The notes under the pieces were generated by a model, which saw only the letters and a program-made list of their open reading frames with translations, ran no database searches and had not been told where the DNA came from. Shown piece after piece: positions 33,901 through 47,700 of a stretch of DNA of 64,000 bases (its first letter is position 1; every line of letters begins with the position of its first letter). This DNA is from Helicoverpa zea (lineage: Eukaryota > Arthropoda > Insecta > Lepidoptera > Noctuidae). Both the position numbers and the translations under genes were made by a program. Location: assembly GCF_022581195.2 (NCBI RefSeq), contig NC_061473.1, forward strand, positions 6,510,001-6,574,000, given 5' to 3'.

Positions 33901-34370
33901 TATACCACAAATCATAATTTCTTTGTAATGATCATATGATCGTGAATCAGAATGAAAAATCAGATTACATAAAAGGAGGAAAAAGTTAACTATTATATTG
34001 ATAAAAAAAACATTTTTGTCAATATTTAGTAATGATGATATAGCATTAAAAAAAGGAATAGAACCTTCTTCGGGCTATTGCGTGCAAAACCACGTACCTA
34101 CTTAATAAATAAGATAAGCCAAAGTTATCAATATCGAACCAATTTTGGCCTGATTACATAAAAAGGTAAAATAAAATGTAGCCAGAAATAATAGTCGCGT
34201 TTACACTCTAATTATTAACAAAACCGACACCTGTTACATTATGTATTCATACAATTAAATATATTCAACGCTATTAAATAAAAAAAAAGCTAACCTGCTT
34301 TAGCGTAACCCATAATTCCACCGGCAGCGACGGTAGCGGCGTACGCGAAACCCAAGATATCGACACCCAT
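30983..34370 (-). CDS. TMEM14-family membrane protein
   Basis: Four minus-strand exons: 34370-34295, 31828-31781, 31402-31312, 31103-30983. GT/AG borders and phases agree (336 bp, 111 residues). MGVDILGFAYAATVAAGGIM, then GYAKAGSIPSLGAGLIFGS, LMLGTTSALGGLMGYRYYNS, KFMPAGLVFCLSVGMLAKIV. Four hydrophobic, Gly-rich segments with GY(A/R) turns are the UPF0136/TMEM14 signature and the length fits (about 105-115). Vertebrate TMEM14C is a mitochondrial inner-membrane protein needed to move protoporphyrinogen IX for heme synthesis; transfer of that role to insects is inference. Intron 1 (32 to 34 kb) holds a hAT-type MITE and a foldback MITE. AATAAA (minus) lies right after the stop at 30975-30970 and again at 30896-30891. 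Confidence 0.92.
31570..31750 (-). mobile_element. ATATATAAAAATGAAACCCGC-type repeat, second copy
   Basis: Reverse-complement copy of the 10433-10602 repeat, in TMEM14 intron 2, highly similar through the gtcaagccgttttcatgtta segment. Confidence 0.7.
32083..32707. mobile_element. hAT-type MITE, 625 bp
   Basis: Flanked by a perfect 8-bp duplication tcttacaa (32075-32082 and 32708-32715). Ends tagacatggg and (complement) tagagatggg. An 8-bp target and TAG-type short TIR are hAT features. It contains atatgtatcact/gtgatac-like subterminal motifs and no transposase. Lies in TMEM14 intron 1. Confidence 0.82.
32918..33060 (+). repeat. SINE body fragment
   Basis: gaacatccttggcagttgtt and ggtattaggttgcctgggta correspond to the same SINE body. 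In TMEM14 intron 1. Confidence 0.6.
33532..33753. mobile_element. Foldback MITE family A, copy 3 (arm-converted)
   Basis: 222-bp copy flanked by TA on both sides, in TMEM14 intron 1. Unlike the other copies, the 32 bp inside its left terminal repeat are replaced by 31 bp that are the reverse complement of the right subterminal region, so the arms pair over about 87 bp rather than 56. Confidence 0.88.
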
Positions 34371-35725
34371 TTTATTTTTAATTTAGTTTTTATTTTTTGT
34401 ACTGAAACTTTATACTCTTCGAGTATTTAATTGTTTATTTAATCAACACAAAAAGACGTGATAATCCTCGGCGGTTGCTTGAAGTTTCTGTTCGGTTCTT
34501 TTTATGTCACTGTCAAATTCAAAATGTCTTTGTCATTTCATGTCAAGAATCTTGCAACAGCAACTGGAAGTCAAGCTTGAATTTCAAAACTATATAATGA
34601 CAAGAGCTAAAGATAAAATTAAATATTTAAAATAAAAGATTATGAATTTGTAATATAATATAAACATGTCGACGAAACTATGATGCTTCTATTTTAAAGA
34701 ATCGAAATCCAATACGGAACACGAACATTCCAAAGGCGGATGTCTAAATTTCACCTTCCACTTTGATTGTAATAAGAACCGAATACGTCTTCTTGAGAAA
34801 AACAAAAGATTTATTGCTGGTTTGGTCTCCAGTCACACTTAATGGCTCCTCGGTTTGTGGTGAAACTCAAACAAGTTAACTTTTAGTGGAAAAAGGATTT
34901 TCGTTGAAGTTCGAATGAGGACTTCTACTGTTTTCTAGTACAAATAGCGAAAGATTGTTTTCTTTTCAAACTACACTAATTCATTTAAAAATATACTTTT
35001 TATTTTGACTGAGACCAAAAGACACTTTTTGATTTTAGTTGACATCCCCATACCTAGAACGAATTGCATTCCTTCCTGTTTTGGGTATTCTTTAATTAAT
35101 GATGGACGGAGGGTTAAATCGGATTTAATCAATATCGAATTGGTAAATAGCTAACAGGTAGATGAGCAGTAAACAAGTAAATACATGGAAATTCTCTGTT
35201 CCTTACCGGTGTTGTAAAGGTAGTCATACACAGTTCATCATAATCTTCTTGTAGTGTTTCTGTCTTTCAGTGTGTATGTACCTTATTCTTCAGCAGCTGT
35301 CAAAATGACAAATCTTTCCATCACTTCTTACTGACATTTGTCTCATAATAAAATAATTGCGAAATATGAAAATTCCGTAAAATTCTAGTTCTATCCGTCT
35401 CGATAATCCATTCCGTACATACTTCCACCTACAAATTTCCCGCTAAAATGTTATCTAAACCGCACTGAGATATTTCGTCATACTTTGCAATACGTCATAG
35501 ATACAACTTCTCCAGCTGATTGTGTATAAAAATTATGAGTTTCCGCGTGCAAGGCCAGTATTCAGTCGTTCATAGTTGCCGATAGCCGTCGGCTGCGCAT
35601 TCGTAATTCAAATATTGCGCTTTAAGTATTTTTTGTGTGTGTAATATTGGCCGGTAACCTTGGTTGTGAGTGAGGCCGCGAGTACCTACCTAGCACAATT
35701 AAAAAAGTTAATCTAGTTGGTCACG
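34371..35725. promoter_or_regulatory. Shared divergent promoter region of TMEM14 and GCLM
   Basis: The 1.36 kb between two ATGs pointing apart, with no obvious repeat. It must hold both promoters. A TATA-like tataaaaa at 35525-35532 lies about 32 bp before an initiator-like ccagt (35555-35559) and 37 before tcagt (35562-35566), giving a GCLM leader of roughly 160-170 nt. No clear TGACnnnGC antioxidant element was found by eye. Confidence 0.5.
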
Positions 35726-38700
35726 ATGTTGAAGAGTGCGTCTAAAGTGACAATAAATACAGGCAATGTGCTGAACTTGATCGATATCAAGAAGAAGGCT
35801 GGACAAAATGTAACCGAAGAGGTTAGTTTCTTTGCAATACTTCTAAGAATATAATGGTTGCTTGAATAACCATAGTTTGTGACAGTATGTATTGGCTTAT
35901 GTGAGCAACCTTTCCCACTAGTTTCTTTTTAGACATGTAATGGATGTCTTATTAGAATTGGATCCTAATAAACAGAGTTAAAATACTTATTTTGAATATA
36001 GTTTTTGTATCTTAGTTCTTTAGACTAGTTGCACTTAGCTCCACTCAGTTTTTGTGCGCAAAATAGTTTTTTTGATGCTTACTACTCATTTGTTTGATAG
36101 TTGGCAAATATCTTTGGAGACTAGAGTCAATTGAGCGATAAAGCCTTTTTTAATTTATAGCAAGTATACAGAGAGTTCTTCTAATTAAGCCTATTATTGC
36201 TAATCTAAATGGGATTGTTCTTTTAATAATAATTTCATCTCAGTTACTACGCAATAAAGATAGCGTAAATGATGTAGTGAAACTAATACTGTTGTAAAGA
36301 ATGAATTCTTTTTATTAACATGTTTTGCGTTTTGACTCAGTTATTTATATTTTTATTATTCAGCTTACATTATTTCACAACTGGGCAAAGGTCTCACCCA
36401 TAGCTTACGTTCATCTATACTGTAGGCTTTTTGCAGCCAATTTGCGAGAAAGGTATTCAAATTTTCAGTGAAGTAAATGTTTTGTTTCAATTTTTTTCTT
36501 TGAGTAAAACCTTTTTTCAGTTATCAAATAAATTAGACTACCACCAAAAATGTGCTAAGTATCCTGTGAATGAGTAACTGAATAATGATTTATGTAATTC
36601 TAGAAAGAAGTACAGACTATTGATAATAAAATGAACATATTTCTAACCCAAATGGGCGACACTAATATTCATAAACAAAATCATTTGACTCTGACAACAA
36701 GCCTTTCTATAGAGCAGTTTCACAAATTGAACTAAAACCATAAATTCGGTATTCAAAGCAATCCATCGTACATATTGATATACAATACTATATAATCTAC
36801 CTAGATTTTATATGAAGTATCAAATGACTTCCTGTATTATTTGAACAGATAACTAACTTCATGTTGTCTGTTCTATATTGGTATTATTTCTTATGGTGTT
36901 GTCACCATGACTGGCAGATTTTTAACATATACCATATCATGTAACTTTTTTTAACTAGGGCAGGATTACATCACCTACTCAGATTTATTTTGGGAAACCG
37001 ACTTGTACCTACTTGTTTAAAATTGGTCTTATTGCGAAACAGGTAAACAGACGTTCATTGCATGTTATAAACTACGAATTTTCCTTAAACACGTGATGAA
37101 CATCTGTTTAACTTTTTGTAGTAAAACCAAATGTATTTATAAAACTGCTAGGCAAATTGAATTATCATGCTTTATGATATATAAATCCAATATTTTATAT
37201 TACCTTATGCAAAGGTTCCAAAAATTGTTTTATATATCATAAAACATGATAATTTTATAAATACATTTGGTTTTTCTAAAAAAGTTAAACAGATGCTCGT
37301 CACGTGTTTAAGGAATATTAAAGGGTATAATTAATGCATTTTTATTCTCAAAACAGCAATGTTATCTCCTTATATATGTTTTGTGTAGATAAGCTACAAA
37401 ATCCAATGTTTTATGGAGACCAGCTTTCACATCGAGAAGAATTGAGCATTAATCACCACACTTGTTCATAAATTGTTCATTTACAAGTTCATTCATGCAA
37501 GTTAATATATTAGTCATAAAATATAAAATTTCCTCATACTCATTTTCATCATGAGAGTGTACAGTAGACTGCACATCAGTGGTAACTGTTATGCACCTTA
37601 ACTCAATAGTAATAAGTACTATTTTCCTATAAAACTGTTACCACTGACCTGAAGTTGACTGTACAATGAAAATACGTAAACAATAGTTGAATATAATAAT
37701 AATTATTTATTACAGTTGCCTATGTTGCTACAATAGGTAACTAGGTATTAAATATGTGGTTCTGTTCAATGCTAAACCAAAGTATTGACTGAATGTTTAT
37801 AGGCAACATAAAATAGTCAAGTGATACAAGTAATAGGAAAACTTTATGGTCACAAATATAAGAGAGAAAATATTGTTAAAAGAAATAGCTTCTAGTCTAC
37901 GTATTTTAAAGAGGTATCTAATACCCATTAACTGTAGTATAATTTTAGTAGGTTTACAGACAGAATTAGCAAAAAGCGATTTCACACAGTTTCTCAAAGT
38001 ATCATTAATTAACACAAAAAGTTCCTCACACATCAAAAAAATGTATCAAGCCTAGTTTCTGCGAAACTGACGCACATTTTTTATTCCGTATCATTTCTTA
38101 TAAGAATCGTGCAAGAATGATGTTCTAATTATAACCTTTAAAAAACCATCTTATTATTAAGGAGTAGGTAATTATGTTGATTAGTTTATATCAGGTTATT
38201 AAGTAGGTATGAATGAAATATGTAGTTATCTTAGCAGGAAAAAACTTTCCACAGGAACAAGTATTTTAGCAAGTCATAGAAGCAGCAGTCAGCAGTAGGA
38301 AATAATATATATTATGATGCAATGTTTTCAGGTAGATAGTAGTACTTATCTACCTGAAAACATCAAGCTTATCATCTTTGTATAAACAAATATAATATCT
38401 AATTGATAATCTATATTTCGTATCATCACGAGGTAAATATCTATTTAAAAATAGCTCATGACATCGTGTTCAAAATAGTGGCCAGTCATCTAATTAATAG
38501 TAACGCTGACGACTAAAACCTTTAAGGATAAACTATAATTTATTTCAAAAAAAGAAAAAAACTATTTGAATAAAGAATGATGTCATAACCGGTTGATAAA
38601 ATATTTCGCAACGTCATGGTGCGTCCAATGCTTATCTATGCCCACTGAAAGTTCAATTGAGTCATAAGCTTTACATGTGGTTATAGTTCGGCCATTCAGA

Positions 38701-41700
38701 GAATGCGTTCCTGACACGTCGCGATTGAACTGACGACGTAATAACATTCATTGATTATTGATATAATAATGTTGTTTTAATGCTCCTCAATTGTTAAAAC
38801 GGTAAACAACCAGCAAAAATATTTTTATCGTAACTGCAACGCCATTGCAAAGTTACGTCGTCAGTTCAATCGCGACGTGTCAGGAACGCATTCTCTGAAT
38901 GGCCGAAATAGCACACACAAATTCACATGTCATTCCATACCTTTAGGCACCCCACTCATATTTTACAAGGACATGCGGTAAAACTAAATGTCATTATCAA
39001 ATAAACAAATGAATAGGTAAACATAATACTAGCGTCGCTGCGTCGAGCACTTTATAAAAAACAGTCCGTTTTCGTGTAATTATTGAAGGATTTCCTCACC
39101 CCTCTTTATGACCCTTTCCCGTGAATACCCATTTGAATTCCTTTAGGAAATTTCCTCTGATATTGTGAAAGCTACGTTATATTTTATCAGGTTACAGAAA
39201 GGGGAGTAGTTCCTTTGGCACGCGGGTGGAACCTCTAGTTTATGCATGTTGGGGTGAGTGATTGTTAAAAAAAATAAACACGGCTCTGAAAAACAAAGTG
39301 TGAATGAGTTGAAGTTCATAAGAATCTACCACTCACCTACCCCTCATAAAATATATGAATAATGTGTATATCAAAGGACGAAGCAGTAATATATTTTTAT
39401 ACTTGACATCATAAATCGACGTGACTGTTCAACTTTAACCTAATACTGCCAGTCACTATGAAATATCTTTTTAATGCCTAGTTTTTCATTATAAACGTCG
39501 GTTTTTATTCTTCGTGACTTCTCATTTTTTCTGTTACCTACTGGCGCCATGCCATCGTCACTTTCTGACTACCACTGAAATACTCATTGCTTACACTATC
39601 CATTCTGATTGGTTTGTTCCCACTAGTTCTACTGCTTAGTTCTACCGTAGAACTAATGGGAACTTTTTTCCCACTAGTTCTACTAGGTATATGAGATGTA
39701 ACAAAATAGTAGAACTAGTGGGAAAAAAGTTCCCATTAGTTCTACGGTAGAACTAAGCAGTAGAACTAGTGGGACATAATTTTGTTCTACTAGACAGAAG
39801 AAGTACAGTCGACGGCCTGGGTGACATCTCGCCGGGTCCGTGGTTATCTTTAGTTACCCCATACATCCATCACAATATTCTCTTCTCTTTTCTGCTACAT
39901 ACTTAAATACTTACCTATTCTTTCCTGATGCCGGAAAGATTATATTAAAAACATGGGGTTATTTTTAATCGATTGAGCAATGTAATTAGTAGATATCTTG
40001 TTAACCAGGCCGATAAAAAATAAATCACTGTTGCTGTATGTATTATCGTGGTAATTAATCACTAAAAATCCAGATTACTTATTAACCTAGGACCTTTTTG
40101 CATCATCTTCCGTTGTAGGTATATTTGGAGGGAGTATCAGACTTTTATTGGCTAGAACCCATCTATGTTCCCTCAGGAGCTCTTTGAGTGCCATTGCCGT
40201 AGCATCTCTTTCGAACAATCCCGTAGCCATGGCAGGAGAAATCTGATGTCTGCAAATCCTGTGATACACATGTGACAATCGTTTGTAAGACTAGAAGTAA
40301 ATTATGTAACAACATTGTTCCAACGTGCACCTATTATACTAATGAACTAAGAACCATGCTAAACATATTGCCTGCTCAGAAGCATAATTGCATTGTCATA
40401 CACACAGTCACACATGTCTTATACTTACGCACATATACGCGTATTCATGGTAATCGAATGCTGTATGATAACAGTGCTCTGTGTACCTTCTTTCAGCACG
40501 AATGTGTGTCAACATTGAAAGACAAGCTTAGTTTTATGCTATACGAGTTCGAATGATGTAATATTCATGTTTTGTTTCCTTCCTCGGATGACTGGTTGAT
40601 TTTGCATAGTTTCTTTGCTTTTGCGGAAGGAAACTGGGTATTCTTGACTTTGTTATTGATAGTGTCCACTTCGGCTAGAGGATTTTCCTAATTGATGGAA
40701 TAAGTCATCGGTATTTTCTCATCACTAGTTTTAAGGGCTTTGCTGGCTAAGCCATTCAGTAAGGCCATGTATATCACGTCTGTCTTAAAATAATTAGTAA
40801 CTTTTGCTCATTGCAGAAACCTGCACATGTAGAAGCAAGTTTATAACTCCGTTCTTTCTGTTTACAAAACATGTTACATGCGTTGCACTGCAAATCCGCT
40901 ACTAAATACCAATATTCTCCAGCTTTCAGAGAGCATCAAGTTAACACTCTCTGAATGGGGCACTCAGAATGGTCTACCCGTCCAAAATGGTGTTGGCCCC
41001 ACTGGGGGTCACCCACAGACTTCTCACCACCATTCTGACTACATGGTAGTGTCAGCATCCACTGCTGACAAAGCAGAGGCCGTCATTAATATCACCAGAC
41101 CCCATGATGATGTCAAAAACAAGATGGCGGAAGAGGAACGCAAGAATTTGAAAATTGGTGTCAAGATCTTTATTAACGAAGACAGTACGACTGCTTTGAC
41201 GGAGTGTTTGGAGAATGGTGAGTTTTTCTTATTTTAATGTATATTTCTGACCAAGGAGGCGGTTAGAGGTTTCCATCTTAATTTATTTTGACATTCAAAA
41301 GGTTTATAGAGATATTTTGACTAAATTGTACCTACCCCCCACCAGGGGTACACAGTACCCACAGTTATTATTATGTGTTAAAGATTAGTCACCTGCAAAG
41401 GTGTAGGTACTAGTAATGTCGAATCATGACGAATATTGAATTTCTGCTCGGTTCCGGATTTGAAGACCACACTTTACAAGTGCTAATCAGTATCGTTTAG
41501 CGCAGAAACGTTATTCGTTCTTTTTATTCTATTTTTATTCGTTCAAACATGTGGTTATATCGAAAAAAAACCGGCCAAGTGCGAGTCGGACTCGTGCACG
41601 AAGGGTTCCGTAAATTACAGTTAAATCAACCTATCTCAAAAACTATAAGAGATACTTTGATCAAACCAAAAATCGTTGAAAGAGTTAATTAGCATGCATC

Positions 41701-44700
41701 ACCTCTATTTTTTTTAGAATTTTATACCCCGTAGTTATAAAAATAGAGGGGGGGGGGACATACTTTTTACGACTTTGAGAGCTGATATCTCAAAAACCGT
41801 TCACTTTAAGAAAAATGTTTTTTAGAAAACTTTATATCATTTTAAAAGACCTTTCCATTGATACCCCACACGGGTATGTACATCGAAAAAAAAAATTTCA
41901 TCCCTCAGTTACATGTATGGGGGGCCCCACCCCCAATTCTTTTTTTTACTATTTAGTGTCATATTTTTGTAGCGGTTCATACAACACATATTCCCATCAA
42001 ATTTCATCACTGTAGTACTTATAGTTTCCGAGTAAATCGGCTGTGACAGACGGACAGACGGACAGACGGACATGACGAAACTATAAGGGTTCCGTTTTTG
42101 CCATTTTGGCTACGGAACCCTAAAAAATACAGGAAAAACAGGTACTTAATAAATATTAATTTCAAGACCAGCTGAGTTAATTATAAGCCAAAGTTCAATT
42201 ACTTATTAATTAATTGATATGATTGCGAAGGCGCCATGGAGAACAAATGACGAGCGGAGCTGTCACAACGGAAAATCTAAGAAAGTAGCGTCGCTAAAAT
42301 GCGAATGTTCGGGAGACGAGGAACGTCTCCGCCCTTATACTCCTTCAGAACCCGCCCATTTGTAATACTATAAATTACTATTATTATTTTTGGCCCATAA
42401 TGTCCCACTGCTGGGCAAAGGCCACCCCATCTTGCTTCCACACTTCTCGATCTTTTGACCGAGTCCACCAGTCTCGTCGATGGGCGTCTAGATCGTCACC
42501 TGCGGTGTCCATCCTGAGGCGTCCACTGGGCGACGATAGTGGCCCATCTTTCTGGATGCATGCATAATACCATAAAAATCTATGAAAAAACAATATACTG
42601 ACAAGTATATTTTTGAAATCACTTGCGTATAATGTGAAAAAAAAACAAGTTTATCCAAAAATTCTGAGGTTGAAAACTACATTTGTTTATGCCAGTCCTG
42701 TTTCTTAAATAGGTAGTTTAGTTTATTATCAGGTGTAACTTAACTACCCACTGGGTCTTGAAATTCTACTGATTGCTTTTTGATACCTTATCTTATCTCA
42801 ATGATGAATAACGCTTAATTATCTGCAAACATAACAAGGTTTCTTGATCAGCACTATGATAAGCGACAATAATCGTAATGAATTGATGGACATTTAAGAG
42901 TGATATCTACCTTCATTTAAAGTATATAGACATGTACAGACATGTAGGTAATAGATGAACAGAAAAAAATATGCTAGAATTATTTGAAAATCTTTAGCAA
43001 TTGGTACCGGTAGAAGCCAGAAAGTCTACCATATTTACAAGGGGTTTCGGGTTGCCTAGGTGACTGGCTTGACGAGGTCAGATAGTCTGTTGCTCCATAT
43101 AAAATACTGGTGTTCAGCTGCATTTGGCCGACTTCAACATAATTGAGAAAATTATATGCAAATGACACTTATTGGCCTGTCATAAAGTAGTTTAAAGGTA
43201 GTGGTCAGACACGGGGTAAAGTTTGGTTAGTTATCGCGCCTCTGGTACACAAAGGGCTCAAGAACGAACATGGTGGGTTCAAACTCAAACACGTTTATAC
43301 AAATTAGGCCGATAAATCAGCACTTTTAGAACGTCAAACGTCACTTCTTTTGTGTTTTTTGCTGGGAAGAAGTGGCGCAACAAACTCCCCCACAACACAT
43401 TTTTTAGTCAGTAAGTTCCCTCACGAAGCACCCATAGCGGGAAGGGTCATTTTCAAGTGCCAATGTCTTATATAAATAAAATTATTGATACCAAAAGAAC
43501 TGATAAAATGGGTGTGTTCCTACAACCGTATGATATATCTATCGAATGATAAAGACTTATAAATGAACTATGACGTGTAAATGTATCTAATCTTTTATTT
43601 ATGTAACATGTTAATTGCGAATAAAGAATTAAAGACTTAGTTAATATTTATTGGTTGATAGGAACTACTTTAAGATACATATGTACGGTAGACTGCACAT
43701 CAGTGGTAACTGTCATGCACCTTAACTCAATAGTAATAAGTACGATTTTCCTATAAAACTGTTACCACTGACTTGAAGTTGACTGTACATAGAGTAGGAC
43801 CATAGTACATAGGAACTGCTTTTAGATACATAGGATAGGTTTTTGTTATTTGTTATTACTACGAAGATTTGCGTTTAAATCTATAAACTAACTGTTTGCC
43901 GTTGGCTGATAGTTTTCCTCGATAAATGTCAAAGATTTTAATGGTCTGTATCAAAATCTAATCTCTATAATACAGATTTTCTTCAAATCATTTAATAAAA
44001 CAAACTATACAGCTTTATAAGATAACTATAGATAAAGATAGGAACTCCTTGGAACATATGTTTAATAGATAATCTTTGAACGTCCTAACATTGTGAAATA
44101 TGTTGTAATTTTTTATACGGGAAATTGACTAGTAGATTTGGATTTGTTATCAACATGATCGAACTTGTTAAGCAATAAAAACTAGTGATGGTGCAAAATT
44201 TAAAGGACGATGGGCGTTTTGGTACCCTGTCCAACAGTGTTGATTTTAGTACCATTGCGTAGAGTACATAGGAACTGCTTTTAGATACATAGGATAGGTT
44301 TTTGTTATTTGTTATTACTACGAAGATTTGCGTTTAAATCTATAAACTAACTGTTTGCCGTTGGCTGATAGTTTTCCTCGATAAATGTCAAAGATTTTAA
44401 TGGTCTGTATCAAAATCTAATCTCTATAATACAGATTTTCTTCAAATCATTTAATAAAACAAACTATACAGCTTTATAAGATAACTATAGATAAAGATAG
44501 GAACTCCTTGGAACATATGTTTAATAGATAATCTTTGAACGTCCTAACATTGTGAAATATGTTGTAATTTTTTATACGGGAAATTGACTAGTAGATTTGG
44601 ATTTGTTATCAACATGATCGAACTTGTTAAGCAATAAAAACTAGTGATGGTGCAAAATTTAAAGGACGATGGGCGTTTTGGTACCCTGTCCAACAGTGTT

Positions 44701-47700
44701 GATTTTAGTACCATTGCGTAGGTCTTGGCAAGGTAAAAAATGTTTACTATGACGACTAGTCCCAAATCTTTGTCCATTTCACGTGACATCGACTAATAGA
44801 ATGTATAATGTTCAAAAATCATCAATGTAGATGTAGTTCTTGAATCCAACTGTATTGAATAAAAACTGGTAAAGTAATAAAAAAACAGGAATTTGGCTTT
44901 CTTAGAATGTTTGCCTGCCCACTGCTTTAAATAAAGACTGTGCAAAACCTTTGCAGTTCACGCAGAACTAGCTTATGTATTTGATGAAAGTCTTTAAGTA
45001 TCTACAATCAATTAAAGTTGAAAAGTCAGAAGACGATGTTTACATAGTACATATTACGACTCAATCTTGCTCCTCAAGAGGTGCTGAGAAAATGAAGAAT
45101 TTCTTCTTAAAAAAAGATGAATAGAAATGTTTTGAACTTTTGTCAAATCAGATGGCGATTGTGTTTCCGTAGTAAGACTCCATAGACTATTACAATCTTT
45201 AGATTATAATAGAGTGTATCTCAAACAATGTAAGATGTATATTAACTTAGTTTAAAATTATTACACTGACGACATATGCCTCTTAATGATTTTGCCTATA
45301 TGGATGACATACTTGTTGCTATGTCGATTCAATTTTTATCGTCACTCGGATCGGACAGCTAATTGAGGCAAGCCCCATAGTTTTTATTATTGTTCACGTA
45401 AATACCTTTCTAATGATATATCATATGTTACTGTTGGAGCGGGTACCAAATCCCATACAAAGTGCCCATTGTCCTTTATGTATTTTTTAAATATCTTCTT
45501 GGGGTTTCACGGCCAATATATAGGAATACCTATTGAGTTTTTACATCTATCCTGCCATTAGGAAATACCTGAATGCAAAATGATAGATTTGCTCGCCTAT
45601 TTTTCTTTCAAATCAATGATTTTTCCCGTTAAGCTCATGTCTCCTTTTACCAAGAACTCCGTTTCTCGTCTAAAGTCTCTCTCACAGTGGATAGTTACTA
45701 AAACATCTTCGTCTTATGTATGTCTGTCTGTCTGTCTGAAAACTGCAAAATATATTGGCTGTTTAAAAACAACGTTCCGCTCCGCGTTGGTGCAGCCTGG
45801 GCCTAAGTATTCAGTTAAATACCATGTTTTTTCTTCAAACTTTTTTATTTTAAATCTACAACACCATGAAACATCAAAAAAATAATAAAACACAACATAA
45901 ATCCCTCTAATTACAAAGTTTAAATATAAGCTATAATGTAATGTTCAACCTCTTTACTTCCAGTATTCGGCGCCCTGCATACGGCGTACATAGACAACGT
46001 GATTCTAGCGTACAACCCGGATATCCTGCATCGTGATGAAGCCAGCGATGATACCAACCTCAAAAACACACACGCTACTAAAGCGTCGCCCATTTCTTTG
46101 GGGAGTAACGGTGAGTACCTATAGATATATCAGTATATTTAGTAAGTAGGTTGTCGTCAACGATAATGGCGTCTCGCAATTTAAATTCAGAGCACAGGTA
46201 CACGCATGTGGCCCATAACCCTTGTGCTTCTACACTAGCCCCTGATACCTAAAAATGGTTTCTGCGCAGCGACTCGCGCAATGTACCAAGCCGCCATTAA
46301 GTTTGACACGAACTATAACCCTTAAATTGAATTCCTAAAAAATACCTTAGTACCTATATTAAGGTAAAAAATGTTTTCCAAATCAATGGGTTTAGATTAG
46401 TGCCTAATCACACCATATTTCTAAAGTCATTTCTGTCTCTTTAATTAATATTATTTAGGGCTGAAACCGACCATGGCCAAGGCTGGCATGATATTAAGAG
46501 TTCTTTTTCACACACAAGCACTATAAGACTCAAGTAAGATCTACAATGTTCTGTAACAAGCTTGCATTAATTTCAGTGCGCATGTCAAGCACGGAGGTGG
46601 AGGCTGACAACGAGGCGGACGCGCGCAAGTGCGAGGCGATACTGCCCGGCATCAAGATACTGTGGGGGGTGCTCGAAGATTACGTTAAAGAAGGTAAGAC
46701 TGGTTGTGACACTTTCTGGCTTCTGAGTAACCGTAACGGCTGCAAAAGATGTTAAAATGACAACTGGGACAATCTCTGAAGACTTTAAAATCACGATTAT
46801 TTTGTCTTCCACCATCCAGTACTGCCCTTAGGTTATCTATCCATCTTCGGACATAGTTTTCTTCAAATCTTTCCGTCTCTGTCTTCTTTTGCCATTTTCT
46901 TTCAATTTGGTCCGGCTACTTTGGAAGGCTACCCATCAAATAAATAGGTTTTCCCACAGTCTCTATTCCATTAGTCTCCTATTCCACTTGAACTGCTCCA
47001 TTCTAGCTATGTGCCCTGCTCATCTCCATTACTGTCGCTTTATAACAATTACGTCTCTAACACGAATCTTTTCTCGGATCCATTCATTCCTCTTTCGATC
47101 CCTCAACGATATGCCGAGCATAGCACGCTCTAGGGCTCTTTGTGCAACTTGGAGTTATGTGGCCGATTTCTGCGACACTACCAGGATACATTGATCGATT
47201 ACTCTAGTTTTGAGGTGTTTCGGAATCTTCTTATTCTTATTTTATCCTAAATATTTTAATTTGTTTGTGCAGGTCGCGTCCAACAGTTAGGTGTAGCGGA
47301 CGTGGGGGGTGGATGCCTACGCAAGTTACACGCATGGGCTCGAGTACGGCCCGCCATTGCTCAGATCAACCTGGCGTCGTGCTGCGTGGTGCCGCCCGCG
47401 CTGCACGCCTTCTGCCGCGCCAATGATGTACAGCTGCTGACACATGCCGACCCGCCTGGTAAGTAGCAAATACCATGAATGTGGTTAAAATCCCCCATGA
47501 GTGATGTCCTCCTAGCCGATTATCGGCTACGGCGGCTGTTCTCATATATGGAGATCAGCGCAGGACATATTATAGTGCACAATCATTTGCGCAGACACAG
47601 GTGCACTCACTATTCCTTCACTCTCATATCGCATCCGACACCACCGGAGGGAGATCACAAGCAGGACCGACATTTACGTGCTCTCCGATGCACGGGTGAA

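Noticed and set aside
44544..44789. 81-codon ORF at the end of the tandem duplication
   Set aside because: Lies in duplicated intron DNA, with no domain and no coding-like composition.
45720..45740. gtctgtctgtctg run as a CRISPR-like or regulatory repeat
   Set aside because: A plain tetranucleotide microsatellite.
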